From Auriscalpium vulgare (Eukaryota; Basidiomycota; Agaricomycetes; Russulales; Auriscalpiaceae), in NCBI GenBank assembly GCA_019915015.1, contig JAHBBC010000023.1:248001-312000 (forward strand): DNA of 64,000 nucleotides. The letters are read 5' to 3'. Shown here piece by piece: positions 45,991 through 56,269 of the stretch (position 1 is the stretch's first letter; each line of letters begins with the position of its first letter). Below the pieces are notes generated by a model. It searched no databases. It was not told the origin of the DNA and worked only from the letters and a program-made list of their open reading frames with translations. The position numbers and the translations under genes are program-made.

Positions 45991-47209
45991 GGAAAGTACG
46001 GCGCTTTTTTGTACGGCCGTAGTACGGCCGTACTACGGCGGTCTAGATAGGCCCAGACTGTTCGATCTCGATTTGGAACTTGTCTCAGTTGAGATGTGCT
46101 ACGTCACTGCCCCGTTGTCCTGCCCGACCAACGCTCACGCTCAAGCTTCAGCTACGTTCTCCCCCGCCCGCTCTCTATGCTACTGAATACACTCGTCCAC
46201 TGTCTACACAGTCGATACCCGCCTGCAAGGAGCCGACCGCACTCTACTCAAGTCGCATAGCAAGGACTTCGGCGTCAAGTGCGCCGCGTCTCACATCCTC
46301 GCCATTGTCTGCGCGCGCCGTATCTGACTGACGTGTGTCGTGCAGAGGTTAGCGCGACGATCGCGGGACAGAAGCTCTGCTCGCGGACGGCGCAGGCAGC
46401 CGCCGCGAGAAGCGCAAGTAAAAGCAATATGGCCGGAAGCCAGTCGTGCTGGCACGCGGCGGGGGCGCGCGCAGGCGGGGTGCAAGGTCCTGGGGAGGAC
46501 GAGGACAACAATATGTTGCTAAAATTGAATGGAAAATACAAGGCTATATTTGCTGCAAGCTAGGGAGGCTCTACAAATAGTCGGTAGGCGACCCGAGTAG
46601 ACAGTATTCAACAGAAAGGCAGTGACAACGGCGGCTGCATGGCACAAGGTTTTGTTAGGGCGACAGTGGGCTACGTGAACGGCGCAGTGCGCTGCGAGAA
46701 TGCGAAGGGTGCGGGAAGCTGTGCGAGATGTGCTGTAGGGAAGGAGGTAGGCTGGGTAGAGGCGGGGGAAGGGGGCGCATGAACATGGATCAGGCCTACA
46801 GGTGGCGACAACGTACCCTCATTGTTTGTATCTGAAACCCTCGAGTACCCTTTCGAACTACGATGGGGCGGGCGAGCACCGTGCACGAGCGTCGTTGATG
46901 TCAGCCGCGCCTGCTTGCTGTCATTGAGTGTCCGCGGCTCGAAGAGTAGAGACTAGTGCTGTGCGCTTGATGAATGAGCAATAGGTGAGGAGTGTATCGT
47001 GCGCAGGGCAGACAGAATGGGCGGCGGGCGGCGGGCGGCGTGGACGGCGGGCGGGAAAGCAGCGAACGTGGAGAGGGAGAGGGCGGAGGAGGGCGCCGGA
47101 TGGGAGCTGGCGCCTGAATCAGGGGGGCGGGATCGGGGGTGCCGAGAAGCCGCGATCAACGCCGTACTCCGGCCGTAGGACCTGGCGCCGTAATCACGCC
47201 GTACTTTCC
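45991..47209. mobile_element. 1.2 kb terminal-inverted-repeat element, non-autonomous
   Basis: A 13 bp perfect terminal inverted repeat, GGAAAGTACGGCG at 45,991-46,003 and its complement at 47,197-47,209, is flanked by AAT on both sides, a probable 3 bp target duplication. Both ends carry subterminal TACGGC/GCCGTA words; the left holds the 18 bp palindrome GTAGTACGGCCGTACTAC (46,018-46,035). No transposase-like frame lies inside; the internal frames are short and unrecognised. It would depend on a transposase elsewhere. The family is uncertain; 3 bp duplications occur in PIF/Harbinger and CACTA groups. Confidence 0.6.
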
Positions 47210-47775
47210 AATGCCCCGACTTTCTGTAGGTTCGGAACAAGCCGCCTTCTTTCAAAGCCAATTGCAGCTCCGCTGCCCTTTGAAGAAGGGGCTTGCTTCA
47301 AACTACCTCGAAAGTAGGGGGTTGCCGCTCGACGTCTCCCGAGGGCAGCCTTCCACGCAGCCTCGTCAAAATTTGTACACGTGTATTTAAGATGTATTCA
47401 AAGCATTCTGGAAATTTAAGAGATGCTAGCTTTCTCGTAGCGGTACCGGATTGCTGCAGAAAGTGAGGTACAAACATGTTTTTGCCATCGGGCCCGTGTA
47501 AGAATCCAGAGGGAAGGTGGAGGCGCAATTCTGCCGGGCGTTGAACGAAAGGGTCTGGGGGAATCTACTCTGAACGCGACTTGAGGCAGAACGCACTGTA
47601 CGCTGTTGCACAGGGTGAAAGGTCGAGAGATCTGAGCCAGATGCATACATAGATTACAAAAGATCTTCGACAATCATGCTGACGTGACATCTAATATCGC
47701 GCACCGTGACAATCGCGATGGCTACCCTGCTATGTGCTTGAGCATCGCTCCAAGTCAACACGGCTACTGCACCCC
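47210..47775 (+). other. Upstream region of the RecQ-like helicase gene
   Basis: No gene seen. It lies between the inverted-repeat element and the helicase start, and must contain the helicase promoter and the left edge of any element carrying the helicase/DUF6589 pair. I found no inverted repeat here matching 53,708-54,000. Confidence 0.35.
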
Positions 47776-50700
47776 ATGTCGCAACCAAACTCGCATGTCC
47801 CAGTCACTCCGCGAGGTCGTCGGCACAAAGCCTACCAGACGCCGCGCAGCCGCAAGGTCCCCGCATCGACGAGTCTCTCTGGGACACTCCCTGAGAGCGA
47901 GACTATCGAGTCACTCAAGTCCAAGATCGCTAAACGGCTGAAGCTCACCTTCGATCTTGATGACTGGCAGGCCAGTGTCATCCAGAAAATCCAGCAAGGA
48001 TACGACTCCATCATCCTCGCTGGTACCGGTTACGGGAAGAGTGTCGTCTTCGAGGGGCTTGCCGCGCTGAATAAATCAAAGATTGTCATCGTGATAAGTC
48101 CTTTGAAAGCGCTCGAGCGTGATCAGGTGAGTGTACTGGAAGCATTGAATAGACATATGGATCTAACCTTATGTTCTGCTCAGGTGGCCGAGGCACAGAA
48201 GAAGGGCCTGAAAGCCGTCATGATCAACGACACGACGTCGCATGACGAGAAGATATGGACCGACTTGTACTGCGGCAGGGCGCACCTGTATTACATCTCC
48301 CCGGAGATGGCCCTCGGGGACCGCTTCATCAAGCTATGGCAAGCCATATCGTTCCGCAACCGCGTGCAGGCAGTAATCGTGGACGAGGCGCACTGCATTG
48401 TCGAATGGGGCGACAGCTTTCGAAAGCAGTATGGTCAGCTCTCCAGGCTGCGAGATTATATAGGCCAAGACATACCGATGGTCGCCTGTACCGCGACGTG
48501 CTCGACGGCGACGTTCGACATCCTCTGGGACTCCCTCTGCTTCGGCCACCGCCCGTTCTTCGGTGTCGATGTCGGCTGCGACAGGAAGAACCTAGTGTTC
48601 TTGACACGAGTCTTGCACAATGTCAAAAACCCTGTCCTCGATGCTCTCAGTATATTCCCACCCGTTATCGCCAACGACGCACCTGCAAGCGCAATTCCGA
48701 AGTGCCTATTCTATTTCGAAACATATCGTGAGTGTTCGGCTGCCGTGGAAACCATCCGGAAGATCCTACCGCGGCCGCTTCGTGAGCTCGTCCAGACATT
48801 CAAAAGCTTCACATCAGAAGCCGGCAAGGCAAAGCTGTGGGATGATTTCAAGCGGGGCCATGTGAGGGTACTGTGCGCGACTGATGCCGCGGGGATGGGC
48901 TGTAATGTCCCGGACGTCAAATACGTCGCAATATTCACCGATCCCCGCAGGTTCTCAACCCTAATTCAGAGGTGGGGTCGCGTAGCAAGGAGCAGAGATA
49001 TACAGGGTACTTGCCTGCTGTTTGTACCGAAGTGGGCCTTTCGCCCTAGTGCTTTGCAGATAGCGGCCGCTGCGGCGAAGAACGTGAATTTGAAGGGCAA
49101 GAGCAAGACATCGAAGCCGAAACTCGTGGAACCAAAGAGCCACACTGCACAGCGCAACAAGCTAGAGGCGGTCTTGGAGGAATTCATTAACCTCGGACAC
49201 GACAGTGTGAAAGATGGTGAGCATTATCGTACCGGCGCGCGCGAAGATGCCGTATACGGAACTGATGAGGCGCTTATGTAGGTTGCGCGCACACGCTCAT
49301 GCGGTCGCATTTCCACCCTACAACGAACATCAACACTTTCAATAGCCTCGATCACACACTCACCCGCCCCATCAAGTCTGGATCGCGTTCGGAGCACGCA
49401 TCTCATCAATTGTCGTGGACCGTCCTGGATCTGGAGCGCATCCCGCCGAAGGCGCTCTGCTGCAATTGGTGCGCGCCAGCTCTACTTGACACCATCCTAC
49501 CACCATCTAGCAACGATCCTCGCCTACGTGCCTACGCCTCAGATTTTATTTTCCCTCTGGATGTCACATCAACCACTGCCATCGACCTACCCGATCAACA
49601 GCGCGATCGCGGACTATCCATAACATCCTCCCACTCAGCGCGTACGACTTCCTCCCGCGGTGCCGTCGCTGTTCCTATGTCACACGTCGTCTTCAAACCC
49701 CTCAAGCACAAGTTCACTCTCCCGCTTGTTCAGCGCGAACGCATGGAGTCCCTTCTCGACGCATGGCGAACGGAGCGCTGGGCTAGCCGCGCAGCGCCTG
49801 GAGGGAGATCACTGCTGTCAAAGCGTGTTGGGCTGCCTGACAAGCAGCTCTCACAGCTTTCAGAGCACGGCGGTGACTTCCTCCGCTCCCCCACCATCAC
49901 TCCTGCTCTCATCCTCAAGACAATCAGCTGGGATTTGGCCACCCCGGAAGACCTCGACGCCATCGCAAAGATCATCACAGACTGGCGTACGGAGGCCGCG
50001 CTCGCGGTGACGACACCCCAGTCGCGCGGCGGCAAGCGGAAGAAACAACGGCTTCAAGCAGACATCATCGACGCTGGGCTGAGGGACGAAACGACCCCTC
50101 ACGCAACGCCCAGACAGCGCGCAGTCGAGCCGCTGTGGCAACCGTCGTTTTCGCCCGCTCGTGCACCCGGTCACAATAGAGGTCCTCAAGGGCGGGGGAG
50201 CGGGCAGACAACGCCGCGGCATGTCCCTCAAACTCTCACTGGTGCGTCGTATTTAGTCTTTGATCAACATCGACGCTGACCCTTAGACAGCACATGACGA
50301 TGTCTTCACGTCAAGCGCCGTTCTCGACACGGACAGCAAGTCACAATTGCCATCTCGCGCCGCGCATCCGCATGACAATCGCGCACATACAAATCTCGCG
50401 GCAGCTTTACAACAAACTCACGGATGGACGGCGCCCCCAAATCTCCATCACTACCCCGCACTGGCAGGTCCACCGCAGCACACTCCGAGTCCCTATCTCC
50501 CTGGCCCGCCACATCCTGCTTATCCATATAGATACATGTACACGACGCCCACGGCTTGGCCCGCACTCCCCGCAGGTCCCTCCACGCAACCAGCTTTCGT
50601 CCCGGCACAGCGGTGGCCCGCATATCCACCCGGCGCCGCTCCGGTATATGGTGCCGCTCCCGTATACGGTGCCGCTCCCGTATACGGTGCCGCTCCCGTA

Positions 50701-50814
50701 TACGGTGCCTCTCCCGTGTACGGTGCGTCATATCCCACCCCTCCGCACTCCCAGACACAGTCCTATGGAGCGTGGCCAACACAGTACGCATTTCACCACC
50801 GTTCGCTTATGTAA
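47776..50814 (+). CDS. RecQ-like SF2 DNA helicase with Pro-rich tail
   Basis: Four exons (47,776-48,126; 48,184-49,216; 49,282-50,241; 50,291-50,814) give 955 residues. The start is the ATG of MSQPNSHVP. The first intron (57 bp) is a multiple of three and could be read through, but removing it restores the motif SPLKALERDQ directly before VAEAQKKG. SF2 motifs: Walker A AGTGYGKS (about 82-89), DEAH at 184-187, ACTAT, a motif V with CATDAAGMGCNVPDV, and QRWGRVARSRD. A CCNWC cysteine cluster lies in exon 3; the C-terminus is low-complexity Pro/Tyr/Ala. It lies tail to tail with the DUF6589-type gene, with only 26 bp between stops. Expected 3'-5' DNA unwinding; such helicases are often multi-copy and element-borne in mushrooms. 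Confidence 0.8.
50635..50724 (+). repeat. Five 18 bp units coding AAPVYG
   Basis: Units at 50,635, 50,653, 50,671, 50,689 and 50,707; the middle three are identical (gccgctcccgtatacggt), the outer two carry two or three substitutions. They add a hexapeptide array near the helicase C-terminus, a likely length-variable minisatellite. Confidence 0.8.
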
Positions 50815-50840
50815 TACACGCTGACCGTATCTCCTGCAGA

Positions 50841-53707
50841 TCATTCAATCCCGCCACCCAGACTTCCCAGCCCCGGACAACGCAGTAAAATATCGTCTCC
50901 ATCGTCGGTATCTTCCTCATTTTCAAATGTGATTGGGTTGTCAGTTGTATTGTCGAAGGCCGTACCATTTACCAATACATCATCGGTTGCTTCAGTGTTC
51001 GAGCCATCAATAGGATATCCTACTGCGGGGTCCCATGTTGTTGTCCGGATGAATTCGGTAAATTTTCCTCCCTGTAATATTTCCGCTCCTTTGTCAATGC
51101 AGTCGACGATCGCGCTTTGTCGGGTGCCTTGGCCAGTCTTCTTGTTGGCCTTCACAGCTGCGTGCACGGGTCGGTCTGCAGTCAGGACGTGAAGCTTGGA
51201 CTGCATCATGTCTTCCGCCAGCAGTCGAAGATCCTGGCTCGCATCGACTTCGTGTGACCGTCGCGCGCGGTCCGCATGTCCAAAGGTTCGAGCAAATTGA
51301 TGGGCGACTTTGCGGAAGGCCTCGACACATGCTGAACCCTTCTCCACAATGTACTTCAGGGTTACACCGGCCCCCTTTGCAATGAAGACCCTCTACATAA
51401 TCAGTGAGTGTTCGGCCGTAGGTGAATCACGCTTACTTTCACCCAAAAATTCAGCTGCTCGACATATAAGTCCGCCGCTATCCATCGGCCCGGCAGGCCC
51501 CACCGATTGACGAACCACGCTGACTCGAGAGCGTCACAAAGGGCCGGAGTGAGCTCGTATTTCCACCGGAGGATGATTTCAATACACTCTCTGGCATAAT
51601 TGTGAAGGCCGGCACCACGGAATGCGAACGCCCAGAACTTTAGGACCCGGAGAACGCGACCGGCATCTGCAAAGCTGACGGCGTGCTCGAACTCGCAAAA
51701 TATCAATGCATCCCGAATGAAGTATATTGAATGTGCCCTGTAGTCATCGTTGATGGCCTTCGCTTTGTCGGCGTGCGAGGGGTCGGTGTACTCTGTCACA
51801 AATTCTTGTGCGAAAGCCATTACTTCATCTGCTGATGGGGTCCATTTGGTGAGCTCAGAGTACCGTTTCATGCCATTTTTCAGCCTGCATCGTAGTGAGT
51901 ACTTCTACACGATAATCCGCAGATGACTCACATTATTGTGTACAGTATTCGGGCGACCAACGAGTGCCGAATCAAAGCCTTCCCGTCGGCATAGTTGGGC
52001 TTTGCGGCATCCCAAGTCCGATTCAGCAGTCCCTTGTGCTTGGCCAGGGAGCCAGGGTCCGCGAGCGATATTCCGAAATGCACGCGCATCAGCATGTGAG
52101 ATGCATTCAATGCAAAGTGGAACAGCTGGCTGATGTCCTCCGTATATTCCAGGCGCTCCATCGCGTTGATGTCATCTGCTCGCTCGCGAACGGCTGTTCT
52201 CAGGAAACTTGCCGTAAGCCAGTCGCCTGCAACGATCCGTACTTTCCCCGCCCACCCCTCCTCTGTCAACCCCGACCGTTCCTGCAGCGCCTTCAGCATA
52301 TTCACAATGCCCCACTTTGAACCTTCGTTCACATCAAATACCCCTAGAGGACGTGTGTCGGTCTTCTTCGGCGGCAGCGGACGGTTGGAAGCCATTTTCC
52401 CCTCCGCCTGCAACTTGATCCCCTCCCGCACTTTGCAATTCCACTCGTCGCTTCCCGGACAATACGCCAAAACAAAGCGCGCAACAAGGCCTTCGAACGA
52501 ACCAAACATTTTGTCCATGTCCTCGGTCGACGGCACGATGTCCTGACCCGTCGCGAGATGCCGCTTCCCTCGATTATCCAGCTTAGCCTTCAGATCTTCA
52601 GCTCCGGGCAGTGCATCGGGCAAGGCGATTACGACAGCATTTGTGGCGTGTATCATAGAATTTTTGTTGAATAGTCTTTGCTGGAATTTGCGGAGGTAGA
52701 TATTAATATTGTCGAAGATGATATACCAGCGGCCCTTGCTCTGCATGAGCTCCTTCGCAAACGCCTTTGCATCGTCCGAGAGAATCAACTTGAGGCGCTC
52801 GATGGTCGTCGTTGACACACATACGCCAGCGTTGCTCAGCGTTGATATGACGTGTGTGCTCGTGCCTCCAATCTCCATGAAGAGACCCAGCAAGATCGGG
52901 AGCAGATTGGTCGCCGAATTCCTCGTGAATGCCATCATGCTTATGGCGAACACGATAGTCTAGTGTTGTTGGTTAGCTACAGACTAATGATATGATAACA
53001 TGTTACTCACAAATGTTGCATTGCGTGCAAACCCTTTTGCTCTCCATTCTCCGCCCGTCTCCCCGGAGAAGTCGAGAGGCATCGAGTCTCCGCCTTCGAC
53101 ATTCTCAGTTTCTGCCCACTCATCGGGCTCGCTCTCAGGAGCTATGTCTTCATTGGGTACGCTGTAGCGAGCCTTGTGTTTTCTCCATTTGTTCGGCGAC
53201 GTTGTGAAAACCTCGAGGATGGATGGACCACGTGAATGGCGCAAGGCCGTGGTATTTCATTGCGAGCGTGCCCGGGTCCAGTGCGTCGCGGATGGAGGCC
53301 ATAGTGCAAGCCTTGGGCTTGATTTTGAGTGTGTTGTCAGTAATGATCCTGTCGCTCTCTTCCAGCACCACCTCGAGAGCACATGGCATAACCATTGCGT
53401 GCAGATGTTGCCGGCTCTTCGGGAAGAGGTCATGCCAGGCTCGAAACACCCGTTCGGGGCCAAACAGGGTGCTCCATCCTGCCCGGTAGCCCATAAAGAT
53501 CCCGACTTGATTCCTGACTGAGTGTATTGGGCTCTCAAAGACGAAGAAAATGAAGTCGCGAAGGGAAAGATTGAGATGGTGCAGCAATGAGAATAGGAGA
53601 TGGCATTGGACCTGGGTATCAGATATATTTACATGAGGAGAGAGTTGGTGAAGAAAGGTTCCCCAGTCAGGGTCAATGAGGAGTGTTTCGTTGGGGGCAG
53701 CAGCCAT
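50841..53707 (-). pseudogene. DUF6589-type transposase-like gene with a 4 bp frameshift
   Basis: Exons 53,707-53,011, 52,959-51,932, 51,884-51,437 and 51,392-50,841 with introns of 44-51 bp. Coding length is 2725 nt, one base over a multiple of three. The cause is a tandem ATCC duplication at about 53,216-53,226 (plus strand gaggatggatggacc): before it the frame reads HGLAPFTWSI, after it ILEVFTTSPNKWRKHKAR in another frame, with no room for an intron. Without the extra 4 bp the product would be 906 residues. Recognisable: IIFDNINIYLR followed by an Asn/His-containing HATNAVVIALP stretch, then VAGDWLT, matching the layout I know for fungal DUF6589 proteins, thought to be transposase-derived. 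The two Asp residues are candidate catalytic residues by inference. Confidence 0.65.
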
Positions 53708-53994
53708 CGTGGTCGCGGTGAGGCTTGCAGTCGCGGCGCGGCGAGCTGTGACTGCCTGACGCGACTTGTGACGGGCAGTGACCAGACGTGATTCCGGATG
53801 TGATCACGAGACCTTAGCCGTCCCATGCCGGTGCGACCTCTGACGGCGCGGAGGGCACCCGAACACTGCAAGAAAGCTCTCATGTCAAGGATGGATACAT
53901 AAACTGTGTATTTGGCACCACTACAGCTCACACAGGACCCAGTCCGAACTTTCAGGCTGGTATTTCAGCTAAAGGCACTTCTCCCACTGGCTAG
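53708..53994. other. Upstream region of the DUF6589-type gene
   Basis: No gene seen. A cluster of gtgac/gtcac-like words (ctgtgactg, ttgtgacggg, cagtgacc) lies at about 53,740-53,800, near where a terminal or subterminal repeat might be expected; unproven. Confidence 0.3.
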
Positions 53995-54243
53995 TGTTGT
54001 AGACACGAGAAGCACAGCGATATTGGCGAGCAAATTAGATGAGCAGTTTATTGTGATTCTAGAGTACATATATACAACGTTTCGAGGAGATCGGAGGCAT
54101 ACTGAGTGAATGAGATGGTGCTGAGCAAGGCCATCAAAATTGGTAGTCTGCGGCAAGCCCCTTCAGAGAAGGGGCCGCGGCACGCGGCCCGGATCGGGGC
54201 TGATCCGAGCCTAGACTTTCTGGTCATTCCACTGTAGTCCACA
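53995..54243. mobile_element. Candidate 249 bp solo LTR
   Basis: Begins TGTTGT and ends CCACA (TG...CA ends), flanked by CTAG on both sides (53,991-53,994 and 54,244-54,247) as a probable target duplication. It contains a TATA-like tacatatatacaac at about 54,064 and, toward the 3' end, three hairpins: GCCCCTTC/GAAGGGGC (54,157-54,175), GGCCGCG/CGCGGCC (54,173-54,189) and GGATC/GATCC (54,191-54,206). Length and layout fit a solo LTR left after recombination. The duplication is 4 bp and the termini are short, so the call is moderate. Confidence 0.45.
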
Positions 54244-54248
54244 CTAGT

Positions 54249-54280
54249 CGTGACCCGTGCCGTCGCACGGGAGGGTCACG
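54249..54280. repeat. Two-part hairpin just outside the solo LTR
   Basis: Outer stem CGTGACC/GGTCACG (54,249-54,255 with 54,274-54,280) encloses inner stem CCCGTGC/GCACGGG (54,254-54,260 with 54,265-54,271), loop CGTC. It lies directly after the target duplication of the candidate LTR. Confidence 0.6.
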
Positions 54281-54384
54281 GAAACGACGTCTTGGTGAGG
54301 AATATGAAGGCTACCAAGATAATCATTGTACTGTTGGACTGTGGACGTTTACGAATAACATAGTAAAACCTCATGGCCACATCC

Positions 54385-54408
54385 GCTGCCCATCTGCCGA
54401 TGGGCAGC
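54385..54408. repeat. Perfect 10 bp stem hairpin
   Basis: GCTGCCCATC, loop TGCC, GATGGGCAGC: a perfect inverted repeat within a minus-strand open frame (54,695-54,276). Confidence 0.7.
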
Positions 54409-55359
54409 TTTGTGGCCCCGTACCCCCTGCTACAAAGATAGCCGGTGATTGCCAAGCGTGAATTCGCTCCGAGTCGCATGCGGCGCGCCGCCCCCGTTGA
54501 CCAAATCGTCGCGGGATTATGTGGAGCTGTATGTCGGAACTCGGAGGCGTAGGTAACAAGCAGCCACCCACATGAATCTGGTAGACGCTCCAATGTTATG
54601 CTATGCTCATATAATATTGTGAACTGTGACTTGCGCGCTATAACTGAGTGAGGACAACCAGGCAACGGGTGGACGGTGAATACTGGGGACAGCAACCATG
54701 GGAGCCACAGAAGGTGTCTGCCGAGAGTCTGAGATCCACTGGCCGATCGCGCCCAGCACCCGACCCGTGCGCGGATAAACAGGGAGCAGCATATTAACTA
54801 CCCAACCTAGTTCCTTGAGGGTAGGCCAGCTGCTTGACTGGCTAGTCAACTTGTTCGCCGGGGATGGAACGTGGTCAGAACAACGCATAGATGGAGCAGT
54901 TGAAGACACGTACAGTACTACATGTTCTCGCCGCCGCGTCCGGCGCGTTGTCGGGCTCGGGCTTTTCCACTGTTGCTGGGGCAGGCGTGCACGGCTTCCC
55001 TATGCCTGGGGACTCTTAGACTCTTAGTGGAACCTCTAGTGCTACACTGTAAGTCCGTGTGCTGGGGAATAGTAGAGACATGGTGTTGGGATCGGAGACG
55101 CAAGACCTGCGCAAGACGCAGGGGATGCGGGCAACCTAGTAGTGTCTGCTCTCAGGACGGGCGCTTCCACTGAGGACAAAATTCGGACGCGAATAACGAC
55201 GCCATGGTGACGCGTCGACCAATCAGATGTCAGAGTTATGTCGGGCATCTCGGGGCACCGTGCTCCTGTAGTATAGTTGATAGTTGATGTGCTGATCCAC
55301 TCCTAGTGCTGATCATATTAAGTATCCAACTACATATACTATCCGAAGCTCCTGGCACT
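54409..55359. other. Intergenic with an unassigned minus-strand frame
   Basis: A 139-codon minus frame (54,695-54,276) contains GRWAADVAMRFYYV, loosely reminiscent of the GRW...Y end of eukaryotic tyrosine recombinases, but the catalytic Arg/His context is missing, so no gene is claimed. 54,700-55,359 shows nothing coding. Confidence 0.3.
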
Positions 55360-56030
55360 CTATTCGGAGGACTCCACGGTAGCCTCAGGCTTAGCGGCAA
55401 ACTTCCTGAGGCCCCAGACGTATTTATTCGCCGACTTCGGGTACAGTGATCTGGCTTCGGGGGAATACCGCGAAAAGTAAGACGGACTTTCGTCGACTGG
55501 TATATCCATCGCCTGTTTCCAGACCTGGAGTTGCCTCCTCCGCTCTTCCGTTATATTGTTCGGCTTGTACTGTTTCGGTAGAACCCACACGCTCCCCGAC
55601 CAGTAATTCTTGTCTATCCTTATACTCTTGACAGTGATGCCTTTGATTATATGGCGCTGCGCGAGCATCACGCGTCTGGATGCAGTGAGGATGTCGCTGC
55701 CAAGGCAATTCGATACATAATGGGTTTCTTCCTTTTCGCTTGCTGCATCTGACAGAGGTGGGATGGATCCGTTCTCAACGCCATCCATGTAGAGCTTCAC
55801 CTCGTCGACGGCGAAGCCATGGTAGCGCTTGTGACGTGGCGTGACAAGATCTGGACAAAGGATAAGTCGCAAGAAATATGCCCGTAAGAGTATATGCGCC
55901 CACTCACTGAGTTTCTTAGCGGATTGTGGGCAGATCGTGGTCTGTGTCTGAACGACATCCGCCCCTCGGCAGGTTTCAAGCGGCGACTCGGACCGGCCGT
56001 TGACAAGCCGAACCTCACTTTGTCCCACAG
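55360..56030 (-). CDS. Family A member 4 (uncharacterised)
   Basis: The most complete member: exon 55,850-55,360 joined by a 67 bp intron (55,917-55,851, gtgagt...ccag, phase 1) to an upstream exon at about 56,030-55,918. The upstream exon encodes EVRLVNGRSESPLETC, then VVQTQTTICPQSAKK. The main exon encodes a YHGFAVDEVKLYMDGVENG block, WVLPKQYKPNNITEERR, a WKQAMDIPVDESPSYF segment and SLYPKSANKYVWGL. No in-frame ATG opens the upstream exon, so the true start is further upstream or lost. Intron position and flanks are the same as in member 2 at 6556-6604. No domain recognised; role unknown. Confidence 0.5.
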
Positions 56031-56269
56031 CGGACTCAACACGTACTCCACCACTGTCGCTCTGCGGTCAGTTGTCTATCTCTGAGAACGGCGTGTCTGC
56101 GTGGTGCTATTGTGGAGGCATCGACGAGTACGGCCGGAGGTGAGTCACGCCTAGTCGCGCACGCCCAGCCAGGCCGTTGTCATTATCTCTCTGATCCTCA
56201 TGCTTGTGGTCTCGAGAGCAGATGTACGATTGAGCTGCAGAGTCACTATGCTATAACTGTCGTTTTCAC

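Larger units (their letters stand above)
47776..53707. mobile_element. Candidate two-gene element: RecQ-like helicase plus DUF6589-type gene
   Basis: Two convergent genes, each multi-exon, with stops 26 bp apart, set among other mobile elements and far from conserved genes. The compact tail-to-tail arrangement, a helicase beside a DDE-like protein, and decay of one partner suit a DNA transposon. Termini were not identified: no inverted repeat or target duplication was found within about 300-500 bp outside the genes, so the boundaries given are only the gene limits. Confidence 0.4.

Noticed and set aside
47734..47775. Longer N-terminus for the helicase
   Set aside because: That reading opens with GTG; the first in-frame ATG is at 47,776.
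48127..48183. Reading through the 57 bp in-frame intron of the helicase
   Set aside because: It inserts 19 residues in the middle of a conserved helicase motif and has perfect gtgagt...tgctcag borders.
53206..53240. A very short intron rescuing the DUF6589 frame
   Set aside because: The only GT...AG pair would span about 20 nt, too short for the 44 bp and longer introns seen here.
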